NCBI GenBank assembly: GCA_022563195.1
Contig: JADFNV010000016.1
Span: forward strand, 1 to 64,000
Length of the DNA: 64,000 nt
Source of the DNA: Pseudomonadota bacterium
GTDB taxonomy: Bacteria > Pseudomonadota > Gammaproteobacteria > Steroidobacterales > Woeseiaceae
Direction: 5' to 3'
This document shows positions 27,221 through 36,381 of the stretch, piece by piece. The stretch's first letter is position 1. Each line of letters begins with the position of its first letter. Position numbers and translations under genes: made by a program. A model generated the notes under the pieces. The model worked only from the letters and a program-made list of their open reading frames with translations. It was not told the origin of the DNA and ran no database searches.

Positions 27221-27802
27221 TCAGGCCAGGTCGGTAAGCGCTCTTAGCGCTTGTGGCTCCAGCTTCGATCCAGGGTCCAGATCGTAGAGTTGATGCAGCT
27301 CGGATTCCGTCAGATATTCGGGGTGGTGTGTCTCGATGATGGTCGCGTAATGAACTAATCGTGCGTTTTTCTCGAGAATGAGCCGGTATGCATGAGTGCT
27401 CAGAATTGCAGACTCTTCAAGATTCATCAGTGCGGCGATGGCATGCTGCGAGTCCCTGAGAGGCATGCTGCCGACGTGAAGCGTCTCTTTCCTGATGTGC
27501 CAGCCAGTTGCCTTGAACGTGGCACCAATCGAGTTGCCCGCGAGAATTTCTTCATGCGCGCCGGCCATTTCACGAGATGCCTGTTCAAGAAACTCTACCA
27601 CGGCGTAAGTGCGACACACGCGCCTGTCGTTTTCGATGCTGTACAAGCTCGAACGGCGTACTCCGGACTCGTGGTCCAGTATCTCGATTCCGTAGCTGCC
27701 AAAGCGCTCACCGATGCGTTCGCTGTTCAATAGCTCGGGTTCGAGCGCGCAGGCGCTGAGTGCCGCGGCAAGTACGACGGGTGATACTGGATCGTTGCGC
27801 AT
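27221..27802 (-). CDS. hypothetical lipoprotein
   Basis: A 193-residue protein with a short N-terminal lipobox candidate (VVLAAALSAC), so probably a lipoprotein. The mature part reads ERFGSYGIEILDHESGVRRSSLYSIENDRRVCRTYAVVEF and then an alpha-helical region (QHAIAALMNLEESAILSTHAYRLILEKN). I do not recognise a domain. The ending PEYLTESELHQLYDLDPGS resembles proteins that track a response in acidic or stress-related lipoproteins, but I would not name a role. It is divergent from the alcohol dehydrogenase gene, with 81 bases between starts. Confidence 0.65.
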   Translation of the reverse strand: MRNDPVSPVVLAAALSACALEPELLNSERIGERFGSYGIEILDHESGVRRSSLYSIENDRRVCRTYAVVEFLEQASREMAGAHEEILAGNSIGATFKATGWHIRKETLHVGSMPLRDSQHAIAALMNLEESAILSTHAYRLILEKNARLVHYATIIETHHPEYLTESELHQLYDLDPGSKLEPQALRALTDLA

Positions 27803-27883
27803 ATTTTTAATTGTTGAAACGGGTTCTAGTTGGTGGCTCGCGAACCATATACTGTCGGTATCGAGGCGTAAAGGAGCTATCCC

Positions 27884-28897
27884 ATGCGAGCGATGGTTCT
27901 GCGATCAACGGCCCTGCTTGCCGATAACCCCAGACCGTTGTCTATGGTCGATATGCCGCGGCCGGCGCCGGCTGCTGGCGAAATTCTTATTGAAATTTCC
28001 ACTTGTGGCGTCTGCCATACGGAACTCGACGAGATTGAAGGTCGGACGCCACCACCGTCGTTGCCGATTATACCGGGACACGAAATTGTGGGCTGCGTTG
28101 CAGAAAGAGGGCATCGAAGTGATCGCTTTGAGCTGGGTGACCGAGTTGGCGTCGGCTGGATTCACTCCTCGGACGGGAGTGAATATGAAAATCTCAGTGC
28201 GGGTTTTGTCGCGACGGGGCGCGACACAAACGGTGGCTACGCAGAATACATCACGGTACCCGAGGCGTATGCCTACCCAATTCCGGCTGAATTCTCCGAT
28301 GTCGAAGCGGCCCCGCTGCTTTGCGCCGGCGGTGTGGGCTATCGGGCGCTGCGGCTCACGGGGCTGGAGGACGGCCAGGTACTGGCACTGACGGGATTTG
28401 GCGGTTCCGGGCACCTGGTGTTGCAAATGGCCAGGCATCTGTACCCAGGAAGCCCCGTATACGTCTTTGCACGCAGCGCAAAACAGCGCGCCTTTGCGCT
28501 CGAGTTGGGCGCGGACTGGAGCGGCGATACCGACGACAAACCGCCATCGGCACCGCACGCAATTATTGATACCACACCGGCATGGAAACCTGCGCTCGCC
28601 GCCCTGGAGCGGCTGCGCCCTGGCGGTCGCCTCGTCATAAACGTGATCCGAAAAGAGCATGCCGACCGGCATCTGCTGGCGGACATCCGCTATGAAGATC
28701 ATCTGTGGCTGGAGAAGGAAATCAAGACGGTGGCCAATGTCTCTCGGCAGGATATCGCCGAATTTCTGCCGCTGGCAGCGCGCGCGGGACTCAATGTTGC
28801 CACTGAGACCTATGCACTGGAGGCGGCCAACGAGGCGTTGCTCGACTTGCGATCTGGGCAAGTGCATGGCGCGAAAGTATTGCTTATAAAACAATAG
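27884..28897 (+). CDS. medium-chain alcohol dehydrogenase family, structural-zinc loop lost
   Basis: A 337-residue MDR dehydrogenase with AAGGAG before the ATG. The catalytic zinc site is present (CGVCHTELDEIEG and GHEIVG) and so is the NAD(P) fold with GFGGSGHLV. The usual four-cysteine structural-zinc loop after GVGWIHSS is shortened and carries no cysteine (SSDGSEYENLSAG, where relatives read CGxCxxCxxGxENLC). The rest, VATGRDTNGGYAEYITVPE and the C-terminal SGQVHGAKVLLI, matches the family. It should oxidise an alcohol or reduce an aldehyde with a nicotinamide cofactor. Loss of the loop may change its oligomer or stability. Confidence 0.88.
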   Translation: MRAMVLRSTALLADNPRPLSMVDMPRPAPAAGEILIEISTCGVCHTELDEIEGRTPPPSLPIIPGHEIVGCVAERGHRSDRFELGDRVGVGWIHSSDGSEYENLSAGFVATGRDTNGGYAEYITVPEAYAYPIPAEFSDVEAAPLLCAGGVGYRALRLTGLEDGQVLALTGFGGSGHLVLQMARHLYPGSPVYVFARSAKQRAFALELGADWSGDTDDKPPSAPHAIIDTTPAWKPALAALERLRPGGRLVINVIRKEHADRHLLADIRYEDHLWLEKEIKTVANVSRQDIAEFLPLAARAGLNVATETYALEAANEALLDLRSGQVHGAKVLLIKQ

Positions 28898-28999
28898 AAT
28901 ATATATGATAATTAAAGTAATTTATTACCAGTGGGCGTGGTGGCCCGGTTTGTCGGGCAAACGGCTATACTGCCGACTTCGGCGTCTTCGGTGTGCGGT

Positions 29000-29359
29000 A
29001 TGACCCACAACATCTGTTGCTATCGTTGCGGTGCATCGCTTGCGGCGTTGTCGCTGCCCTTGTCGAGACAAGATGAATGTCCGCAGTGCGAAAATTACCT
29101 GCACGTCTGCAAGATGTGCATGCATTTCGATGCGACGGTGCCGCGCCAGTGTCGTGAAGATGGTGCTGAAGAGGTCATCGAAAAAGAACGCTTGAACTTT
29201 TGCGACTGGTTCGTGCCATCCGAGTCTGCATTTGACCCGCGGCGAAAGATCGAGGCGGACCAGGCACAAGTTGCGCTGGATGCGCTCTTCGATGCCACGA
29301 CGGACAGCACAAGTGCGCAGGGCGGCTCGCAATCTGAGGCCGACAAGCTATTCAAGTGA
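29000..29359 (+). CDS. cysteine-rich zinc-ribbon-like protein
   Basis: A 119-residue protein started at ATG 29000 (MTHNICCYRCGASL). The track start at 28931 lies in non-coding text. Cysteine pairs CCYRC, ECPQCENYLHVCKMCMHFD and FCDWF look like one or two zinc ribbons. The tail after residue 75 is acidic and Ala/Gln-rich. The family looks like small bacterial zinc-ribbon proteins of unknown function. It lies 13 bases before the SDR gene in the same direction, so the two are probably cotranscribed. Confidence 0.75.
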   Translation: MTHNICCYRCGASLAALSLPLSRQDECPQCENYLHVCKMCMHFDATVPRQCREDGAEEVIEKERLNFCDWFVPSESAFDPRRKIEADQAQVALDALFDATTDSTSAQGGSQSEADKLFK

Positions 29360-29372
29360 CCGGACCGAGTTC

Positions 29373-30452
29373 ATGAGCATCGATCGCAGGACGTTTCTGA
29401 AATTGTCGGGCGCCGCCGTCGCGGCATCGCAAGTCGCAGCGTGTGCCGGTATCGAAAAGATACCCACGCAAGGCGTTCCGCGCAGTCATTTTGACGAGGA
29501 TTCGACGGCCGAAGAAGTCTCCGAAGATGTCGATTTGCAGGGCAAGCTTGCGGTTGTCACGGGCTGCACGTCGGGCATTGGTTTCGAGACGATGCGCGTC
29601 CTGGCGATGCGCGGCGCATACGTCGTCGGCACCAGTCGCTCACTCGAAAAAGCACAGGCTGTATGCAAAAATGTACGGGGCGTGACGAGCGCGGTGCAAC
29701 TCGAGCTTTCGGATTTCGATTCGGTCGTCGCATGTGCCGATGCCATTCGCTCGATTAATCAGCCGCTGGATATTCTGGTCTGCAATGCGGGTTACCTGGG
29801 CGGCGGCGGTCATCGTGAACTCGTAAACGGCTTCGAGAAGCACTTTGTCGTCAATCATCTGGGACATTTTGTCCTCGTGAACCGCCTGCTGGGACGCTTG
29901 TATATGTCGTGGCAGGGCAGGATCGCAGTCGTTGCGAGCCGCTCCTCCTACACGGATGCGCCTGAGGCTGGCATTGAGTTCGACAATCTCGAAGCGTCGC
30001 GCAATTACGCTGACAGGCGTTCCTATGGTCATTCGAAACTCGCCAACGTCTTGTTTGCGCTGCAGCTGGGCAAATTGCTCAGGGGTACCCGTATCACGGT
30101 GAATTCATTGCATCCTGGCGTGATCAATACCGAGATCGACCGCAACTTGAATCGCTTTATGCAAGGCGCGTTCGCGGTTGTTGCCGCACTGGGCTACGGC
30201 AAGACGATCGAACAAGGTGCGGCGACCAGTTGCTTCGTTGCTACCAGCCCGTTGCTGGGTTCGACGAGCGGAAAGTATTTCGAAGATTGCAATGCCGTCA
30301 CGGTAGTGGGCGATGGGCACTTGCATGACGAGGCCATGGCCGCCGAACTGTGGCGCGTGTCTGAAGAACTCACCCGCGATTATCTCGTCTCGCATGACGG
30401 TCCTGACTGGAACGATTTCGAGCGCGCACTGCAAGAAGGACAATCCGGCTAG
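29373..30452 (+). CDS. short-chain dehydrogenase/reductase with Tat signal
   Basis: Started at ATG 29373 (359 residues) because that exposes a twin-arginine signal (MSIDRRTFLKLSGAAVAAS), with VAACAG as a possible lipobox. The track start at 29232 is within the preceding gene. The SDR core is complete: cofactor turn TGCTSGIGFE, NAGYLGG, the active-site Ser in ASRSS and Tyr/Lys in YGHSKLAN. It resembles retinol-dehydrogenase-like SDRs such as WWOX. Export of an NAD(P)-dependent enzyme is odd, and Tat would allow it to fold with cofactor first. The queC relic begins 3 bases after it. Confidence 0.9.
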   Translation: MSIDRRTFLKLSGAAVAASQVAACAGIEKIPTQGVPRSHFDEDSTAEEVSEDVDLQGKLAVVTGCTSGIGFETMRVLAMRGAYVVGTSRSLEKAQAVCKNVRGVTSAVQLELSDFDSVVACADAIRSINQPLDILVCNAGYLGGGGHRELVNGFEKHFVVNHLGHFVLVNRLLGRLYMSWQGRIAVVASRSSYTDAPEAGIEFDNLEASRNYADRRSYGHSKLANVLFALQLGKLLRGTRITVNSLHPGVINTEIDRNLNRFMQGAFAVVAALGYGKTIEQGAATSCFVATSPLLGSTSGKYFEDCNAVTVVGDGHLHDEAMAAELWRVSEELTRDYLVSHDGPDWNDFERALQEGQSG

Positions 30453-30455
30453 GAG

Positions 30456-30603
30456 ATGTCTGCGGGTAAGAACGAAGCGCTCGTACTGTTATCGGGCGGG
30501 CAGGATTCGACCACCTGCCTTCACTGGGCGATCGACCACTTTTGAAGCACTTGACGTGATGGCGATGACCCACACATGCTACAACGGCAAGCGCCCGCCG
30601 TGA
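30456..30603 (+). pseudogene. queC: queC relic (7-cyano-7-deazaguanine synthase), ends only
   Basis: Begins MSAGKNEALVLLSGGQDSTTCLHW, the PP-loop start of QueC, which makes preQ0 for queuosine. The frame stops after 29 codons, at AIDHF. Then, one base out of frame, FEALDVMAMTHTCYNGKRPP follows, matching the C-terminal part of QueC just before its zinc-binding cysteines, where a TGA replaces the expected Cys. About 170 central codons are missing, so this is an internal deletion, not just a frameshift. A shadow ORF 30313-30603 covers the same text. Confidence 0.75.
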
Positions 30604-30677
30604 ATTTCTGCCTGAGGCACCCGCAGTGGCAATTGAGTTTGCAGACACACAAGATTTTGGGAATTGACTAAGCTGTT

Positions 30678-31079
30678 GTGAACCATCGAATTACACGACT
30701 GATTTTCGCCATTGGCATCGGCATTGTCGTCGCTGTCTTCGCTTATCGCTGGATCATTGACCCCGCACCGCGAGCCGAGCGGGTGATGCAGGAGTCTGCT
30801 GTAGCGGCCGCGCGAAATTTGCTCGAGCAGACGCTTGAAATCGGCACGCTGGAAGTCGTAGATCCGCTCGAGCCTGATCGAAAAATCGGCAAGACTTACG
30901 TGTTTCCCGCTGCACGAGGATGGGAAGTATCCGGATTCTATCGACGCGATGACAATGACCTTTGGCATCCGTATCTGATGACCCTCGACGACTCACTGCA
31001 GCTCACGCATCTCAAAGTGTCAGATCCCGCATTGTTCGACCGCGTAAATGACAAACCCTTGCTCGAAATATTGCCCTGA
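30678..31079 (+). CDS. hypothetical single-pass membrane protein
   Basis: A 133-residue GTG-start protein: one membrane segment (LIFAIGIGIVVAVFAYRWI) and a soluble part with RVMQESAVAAARNLLEQTLEIGTLEVVDPLEPDRKIGKTYVFPAARGWEVSGFYRRDDNDLWH. The style recalls small exported proteins paired with queuosine or transport genes, but I do not recognise the family. It lies just after the queC relic in the same direction, with about 75 bases between. Confidence 0.65.
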   Translation: MNHRITRLIFAIGIGIVVAVFAYRWIIDPAPRAERVMQESAVAAARNLLEQTLEIGTLEVVDPLEPDRKIGKTYVFPAARGWEVSGFYRRDDNDLWHPYLMTLDDSLQLTHLKVSDPALFDRVNDKPLLEILP

Positions 31080-31141
31080 ATCAGGCCTCGTCGAGGAACG
31101 CACCTGCCGATGAAAACGCACGGCAGTTAGCGGCAATGATC

Positions 31142-32296
31142 TTAATGTCGCTGGATGGCTAGTTCCACGGTCTCGGCTTCTGCATCGTCATAATAGACCC
31201 AGACATTTTCTTCGCCGGTCAGCAATTCAATATACTTGGGGTGTACGAAGATATTTTCGCGACCTGACTTGATTTCTTTCAATACTCCGGCGTCACAGAG
31301 CTGCTTGAGGTACACCGACGCCGTCTGGCGCTTGGCGACACCCGAGTTGACGAGGTTGCTGATGCGGCAATAAGGCTGTTTGAAAAGCAATTCGACAAGT
31401 TCCCAGGTGTAAATCTTCGGCAGCTTGGCCTGCACGTACTCGGCCGTATGTTCCATGAGTTCGCGAATGGCCTTGATCTTGTCGGTGGTCCACGAGCAGG
31501 TATCCTCGATGCCTTCGAGAATAAACATGATCCACGGTAGCCACTCTTGCTCATCGGTCACATTCTGTAACAAGCGATAATAGGCCGCTTTGTTACTGAT
31601 GATGTAGCGACTGAGGTACAGAATGGGCGAGTTGAGCAGACCGTGCTGAACGAGGAACAGGATATTGAGGATTCGGCCGGTTCGACCGTTGCCATCTGCG
31701 AACGGATGAATGGCCTCGAACTGGTAGTGCTGCACAGCCAGCCGGACAAGCGGGTCGAATTCGGTCCTGCGATGCATGAATTCGGCCCAGTTGTCGAGCA
31801 TGGCCTGCAACAACTTCTGGCCTTCCGGAGGCGTGTAGATGACCTTGCCGGTGGCGCGGTTTTTCAGCCTTGTCCCGGATTCTGATCGAATATCAAGCTC
31901 CTGGCCTTTGATCGTACTGCAGATCTGTATGGCCATGTCGGTCGTGAGCATGCCACGCTGAACCATCTTGCTGCCTTCGTACAGCGCGGTTCGATAGCGC
32001 AAGGCTTCTTTGGTCGCGGCGTCGGCGCGATCTTCATTGATATCGGCGAACTCGAAAAGCTTGTCCGTGGTCGTGACAATATTCTCGATCTCCGAGCTTG
32101 CGCGGGCCTCCAAGAGCGGTATTGCATTGACGAGAACGGCCGAATTCGGGATCAGTTCGGCGGCTTGTTTGAGTTCAGCAAGGGCGACACGTGCCTTGAT
32201 GCATTGCTTGAGGATTTCTGTCGTTTCGATCAATGCGGCTGCCGGCGGCAGGTCCGGAAGCGCGTTGTATGGAATTTCTGGATTAAAATCAGTCAT
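31142..32296 (-). CDS. Fic family AMPylase with inhibitory helix and winged helix
   Basis: A 384-residue class-II-like Fic protein. The active-site motif HPFADGNGRTGR is at 197-208. The N-terminal inhibitory motif S/T-xxx-E-G/N appears as SSEIEN at 67-72, whose Glu normally blocks ATP, so the enzyme should be autoinhibited. The C-terminal 90 residues (YTWELVELLFKQPYCRISNLVNSGVAKRQTASVYLKQL) look like a winged helix, which could bind DNA. Fic enzymes add AMP to hydroxyls of target proteins. The start lies 29 bases from the first of six TCGACA-N13-TGTCGA dyads, so autoregulation is likely but not shown. Confidence 0.93.
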   Translation of the reverse strand: MTDFNPEIPYNALPDLPPAAALIETTEILKQCIKARVALAELKQAAELIPNSAVLVNAIPLLEARASSEIENIVTTTDKLFEFADINEDRADAATKEALRYRTALYEGSKMVQRGMLTTDMAIQICSTIKGQELDIRSESGTRLKNRATGKVIYTPPEGQKLLQAMLDNWAEFMHRRTEFDPLVRLAVQHYQFEAIHPFADGNGRTGRILNILFLVQHGLLNSPILYLSRYIISNKAAYYRLLQNVTDEQEWLPWIMFILEGIEDTCSWTTDKIKAIRELMEHTAEYVQAKLPKIYTWELVELLFKQPYCRISNLVNSGVAKRQTASVYLKQLCDAGVLKEIKSGRENIFVHPKYIELLTGEENVWVYYDDAEAETVELAIQRH

Positions 32297-32324
32297 TTAA
32301 GCCTACACTGCTGGGTCGATGCCA

Positions 32325-32529
32325 TCGACACATCCGAATAATGTGTCGAAGAAACACGATTATATCGACATATATCCAGGAGATGTTGATTGCATCGACA
32401 CGTCTGATTAATATGTCGAAGAAACACGATTATATCGACATATATCCAGGAGATGTCGATTGCATCGACACATTCTCCTGATATGTCGATATTTCCTCAT
32501 AATTTCGACAAGTTCGGAGTATATGTCGA
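32325..32529. promoter_or_regulatory. array of six dyads TCGACA-N13-TGTCGA between fic and fhs
   Basis: Six inverted sites occur at 32325, 32365, 32395, 32435, 32465 and 32505, each exactly TCGACA then 13 bases then TGTCGA. The only fault is one base (TGTTGA) in the second. Starts are spaced 40, 30, 40, 30 and 40, a 70-base unit with identical linker AGAAACACGATTATA in two of the long gaps and TTGCA in the short ones. The 13-base centres mostly differ, so the half-sites are what is conserved. It lies within 230 bases of the fic start and 135-340 bases before fhs. The rest of 32297-32663 shows a good -10 (TAGAAT, 32621-32626) before fhs but no clear -35. Confidence 0.85.
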
Positions 32530-32663
32530 TGTCGTAGACGCATGCGTGAACCAGTTCGAGAAACGAAAATATTATCCTGAATCGGGCGATTTCATATTCC
32601 GTGCTGCACGAACTTTGCTATAGAATCCGCCTCCCATAAATCGTGCTTTAGAGGAAACCCAAA

Positions 32664-34340
32664 GTGACCGTGAAAAGTGACATCGAGATCGCACAGGCGG
32701 CGGACATTCGTCCGATTTCCGAGATCGCCGAGAAACTGGGCATACCGGTTGAGGTACTGATTCCCTACGGTCACGACAAGGCGAAAATCAGCGCCGAATT
32801 CATTCAATCCAACGGTAAGAATAGTGACGGCAGACTCATCCTCGTCACGGCGGTCTCGCCGACACCTGCCGGTGAGGGTAAGACCACGACGACGGTCGGA
32901 CTGGGTGACGGTCTCAACAGGATCGGCAAACGCGCTGTGATCTGCCTGCGCGAACCCAGTCTCGGGCCGTGCTTTGGTATGAAGGGCGGTGCGGCAGGTG
33001 GTGGCTACGCGCAGGTGGTACCGATGACCGACATCAACCTGCATTTTACGGGCGATTTTCATGCCATCGGTGCGGCGAACAATCTGCTTGCTGCATTGAT
33101 CGACAACCACATGCATTGGGAAAATCAACTCAACATCGACCCGCGCCGAGTTACCTGGCGGCGCGTTGTAGACATGAATGATCGTACCTTGCGATCCGTC
33201 ACGTCAGGGCTGGGCGGCTACCATAACGGCGTCGTTCGTGAGGCCGGGTTCGATATAACCGTAGCCTCCGAAGTCATGGCGATCTTCTGTCTTGCGACAG
33301 ACCTGCAGGATCTCGAAAATCGCCTGGGCAATATCGTGTTGGGTTATACACGCAAAAACGAGCCCGTAACGGTGCGCGAGCTGAACGCTCATGGCGCGAT
33401 GACGGCATTGCTCAAAGATGCCCTGCAGCCGAATCTCGTGCAGACACTCGAGAACAACCCGGCCCTGATGCACGGTGGTCCATTCGCGAACATTGCGCAC
33501 GGTTGTAATTCCGTGATGGCGACGCGAACCGCACTCAAGTTGGCAGACTACGTTGTCACCGAGGCTGGATTCGGTGCGGATCTCGGCGCTGAGAAATTCT
33601 TCAACATCAAGTGCCGTAAGGCGGGCTTTCATCCGGATGCGGTGGTACTGGTGGCGACGATCAGGGCACTGAAAATGCACGGTGGTGTGGCTAAGGGGAA
33701 ACTGGGTGAGGAGGATATTGAGGCCCTGGAGCATGGCCTGAAAAATCTGGGCAGGCACTTGCGAAATCTCGCGCAATTCGGCGTGCCCGTTGTGGTTGCC
33801 GTGAATCGTTTTACAGCCGATACGGATGCAGAAGTAGATGTCGTGAAGAAATACTGTGAGACCTTCGGCGTGCATGCCGTCAACTGCACGCATTGGGCAG
33901 ATGGTGGAGCCGGCGCGACCGATCTCGCGGCGCATGTTGTAGAACTGGCCGACAGCGGTGCTGCGCAGTTTCGCACCTTGTACAGTGATGAGCTGCCTCT
34001 CTGGGACAAGGCCAAACGAATTGCAACGACGATCTACGGTGCCGACGACATCATTGCCGATCAGAAAATCCGCGCGCAATTTGATCAATTCGAGGCAGCG
34101 GGCTATGGCCACTACCCGGTATGTATGGCTAAGACGCAGTACAGTTTTTCAACAGACCCGAACCTCCTGGGTGCGCCGTCGGGTCATGTCGTGCCCATTC
34201 GCGAAGTTCGGCTCGCAGCAGGCGCCGAATTTATCGTCGTTGTCTGCGGCGACATCATGACCATGCCCGGTTTGCCAAGAGTACCAGCGGCTAACGCGAT
34301 ACGCGTTAATGCCGAGGGTCTTATCGAAGGACTTTTCTAA
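32664..34340 (+). CDS. fhs: formate-tetrahydrofolate ligase
   Basis: A 558-residue enzyme starting at GTG with GAGGAAA about 11 bases upstream. It makes 10-formyl-THF from formate, THF and ATP in one-carbon metabolism. The ATP loop [15 protein letters not shown] and the family blocks [25 protein letters not shown] and [13 protein letters not shown] are complete, and the C-terminus [16 protein letters not shown] is intact. The length matches the usual 550-560. It sits downstream of the six-dyad array but about 135 bases away from it, so shared control with fic is possible but unproven. Confidence 0.96.
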   Translation: MTVKSDIEIAQAADIRPISEIAEKLGIPVEVLIPYGHDKAKISAEFIQSNGKNSDGRLILVTAVSPTPAGEGKTTTTVGLGDGLNRIGKRAVICLREPSLGPCFGMKGGAAGGGYAQVVPMTDINLHFTGDFHAIGAANNLLAALIDNHMHWENQLNIDPRRVTWRRVVDMNDRTLRSVTSGLGGYHNGVVREAGFDITVASEVMAIFCLATDLQDLENRLGNIVLGYTRKNEPVTVRELNAHGAMTALLKDALQPNLVQTLENNPALMHGGPFANIAHGCNSVMATRTALKLADYVVTEAGFGADLGAEKFFNIKCRKAGFHPDAVVLVATIRALKMHGGVAKGKLGEEDIEALEHGLKNLGRHLRNLAQFGVPVVVAVNRFTADTDAEVDVVKKYCETFGVHAVNCTHWADGGAGATDLAAHVVELADSGAAQFRTLYSDELPLWDKAKRIATTIYGADDIIADQKIRAQFDQFEAAGYGHYPVCMAKTQYSFSTDPNLLGAPSGHVVPIREVRLAAGAEFIVVVCGDIMTMPGLPRVPAANAIRVNAEGLIEGLF

Positions 34341-34467
34341 GGCTTCCTTCACTGCGATTTTCTCGAAAAGAGTTACCCTGTTGCCAAAATAAAACGAATT
34401 CTGCCAAATCACGTACCATTGGCCGCTGCACCGAGACTTTGGTGGGGCAGGGAGGGAGTCGAGAGGA

Positions 34468-36357
34468 ATGCCAACCGACGAAGAGCTGCAGAAGGGCTTC
34501 GATATTGGGGATTGGGAAGTCCTGCCGGCGCGCGGCGAGTTGCGCTGCGGCGATTCTGTGGTCAAGCCCGAGCCCAAGGTGATGGCTGTCCTGCTGTCGC
34601 TTGCCAGGCGAGATGGCGATCTCGTTACTCGCGACCAGCTCGTCGATGAGGTCTGGGGTGGGCGGGCGATGCCCGACGACCCGATCAACCGCTGCCTGTC
34701 GCAACTTCGTGGCCACCTGGACGATCAGGCAAAGCCATACCAGTACATTGAGACTCTGACCAAACGCGGCTACTGCCTTTTGCAGGATGTACGTCTCAAG
34801 GAGCCTGCCGAGCTGGCTCCTGTGGCAAGAGGGCAGAGGGCGCAAAGACGCGGAATGTACTGGGGCATCGCTGCCGTTGTCGCAGTGGTCATTATCAGTG
34901 TCCTGGTCTTTCCACGACCCCCAAAAATCGGGTCGATCGGTGTATTGCCATTCGAAAACCTGAGTGGCGACCCAGCCGATCAATACCTTGTCGACGGGTT
35001 CAAGATGGAACTCGTAAAGACACTCAGCAATATTCCCGACTTCCTGGTCAAGAGTGGTCGTGTTTCCTATCCAGGGCTCGAGGTAACGGAAATCGCGCGC
35101 GAGCTGGATGTGGAGAGTGTGTTTAGTGGTGCTATGCAGCGTGACGGCGACATGTTGAAAGTTAACTACGAAGTTGCGCGCGGTGACGACGGCAAGATCA
35201 AGTCATCCGGCAGCATTACCGTTTCGTTCGAGGATATTTTTGATGGGCAGGAAAAACTCGCCGTAACGGTACGCAACGACTTGCTTGGCGAGTCGAAGCG
35301 GCAGCTCATTTCGTCGAGCCGGCCTGAGAGTTTCGACGGCTATGATCGTTATATGCGCGGTCTGTACGCATTCGAAAATCGCGATCAAACCCACAATCTC
35401 GAAGCAGCGATCCGCCTGTTTCGGGAAACGATTGAACTGGACTCACAATTCGGTCCCGCGTACCTGGCGTTGTCAATGTCGTACCTGCTGTTGCCCGACT
35501 ATGCGCTGTTGGCGGGCACGCGCGAGGCGCCGTTGGCAGAGACTCACGCCATGGCAATTACCGTGGTCGAACAGGGCATCAGCGTCGACGAGAGCATTCG
35601 CGATGCGGCCAATACGATATACGGATTCGTCTACCAGAAGCAACGCAACTGGTCATTGGCAGAGCAGGCGTACCAGCGGGCAACCCGTGCACAGACAGTG
35701 GAGTCCACAGCTTTCCTCTGGTATTCGCTGATGCTTGCCAATGTCGGCCGTCTGGACGATGCGCTGCAACAAGCGCTCGCGGCGCAACGCATCGATCCCA
35801 GTTTGGCAGTGATCAACAGTCGTGTGGCGCTTGCCTATGCGTGGCTAGACGACAACGACAACGCGTCCGAATTCTTCACGCGAACAAAGGGTTTGGATTG
35901 GACCGGGGCATCGCATCTACTTTCGCATGCGCTGTTCTTGCGGCGACAGGGCCGCGTCGATGAGGCAGGGCAGGCGATCATTGAGGGCCTGGCAATGGCC
36001 GGCGGGCAAGCCGATTGGACTGCGGCGGTGATAGCAGGGTTGAGTGATCCTAAGCAAGTCGAAACGAGCCTTGCTGCGCTGGACCGGGCGGCCATAGATC
36101 AGTCAGTCAACCTGCGTGTGGAAGTCGTTTTCCGCACATTGCTGGGAGACATCGACGGGGCGATGCGGGTGGCGAACAGATTGACAGACCCCGAACAGTC
36201 GATAGAGCTGGACTTCCTGTTTCTTCCCGACCTGCTGCCAATTCAGCAACATCCCGGATTCCTCAGCTTAATGGACGACCTCGGCATCGCGAGGTACTGG
36301 GACGAGACTGGATGTATCTGGCAGGATTTCGCCGTGAAGTGCCCTGAAATCTTATAG
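34468..36357 (+). CDS. CadC-like membrane transcriptional regulator with TPRs
   Basis: A 629-residue one-component regulator. Residues about 12-105 form an OmpR/CadC winged helix (DIGDWEVLPARGELRCG, VTRDQLVDEVWGGRAMPDDPINRCLSQLR, IETLTKRGYCL). One membrane segment near 135-150 (IAAVVAVVIISVLVF) anchors it. The periplasmic part has a TolB-N-like fold (GSIGVLPFENLSGDPADQYLVDGFKMEL) and then TPR-type helices to the end (PAYLALSMSYLLLPDYALL). Such proteins sense something outside and bind DNA while embedded in the inner membrane. The target genes are unknown. Confidence 0.9.
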   Translation: MPTDEELQKGFDIGDWEVLPARGELRCGDSVVKPEPKVMAVLLSLARRDGDLVTRDQLVDEVWGGRAMPDDPINRCLSQLRGHLDDQAKPYQYIETLTKRGYCLLQDVRLKEPAELAPVARGQRAQRRGMYWGIAAVVAVVIISVLVFPRPPKIGSIGVLPFENLSGDPADQYLVDGFKMELVKTLSNIPDFLVKSGRVSYPGLEVTEIARELDVESVFSGAMQRDGDMLKVNYEVARGDDGKIKSSGSITVSFEDIFDGQEKLAVTVRNDLLGESKRQLISSSRPESFDGYDRYMRGLYAFENRDQTHNLEAAIRLFRETIELDSQFGPAYLALSMSYLLLPDYALLAGTREAPLAETHAMAITVVEQGISVDESIRDAANTIYGFVYQKQRNWSLAEQAYQRATRAQTVESTAFLWYSLMLANVGRLDDALQQALAAQRIDPSLAVINSRVALAYAWLDDNDNASEFFTRTKGLDWTGASHLLSHALFLRRQGRVDEAGQAIIEGLAMAGGQADWTAAVIAGLSDPKQVETSLAALDRAAIDQSVNLRVEVVFRTLLGDIDGAMRVANRLTDPEQSIELDFLFLPDLLPIQQHPGFLSLMDDLGIARYWDETGCIWQDFAVKCPEIL

Positions 36358-36381
36358 GCGATCGCGCTGTTAACGACAGGC

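Noticed and set aside
30313-30603. A 96-codon gene in the ORF track after the SDR
   Set aside because: Its first half is in the wrong frame of the SDR gene. Only its end carries the queC remnant.
32325-32529. Reading the repeats between fic and fhs as a CRISPR array
   Set aside because: The repeated parts are short inverted half-sites with 13-base centres and 5/15-base linkers, not 25-40 base direct repeats with unique spacers. No cas genes.
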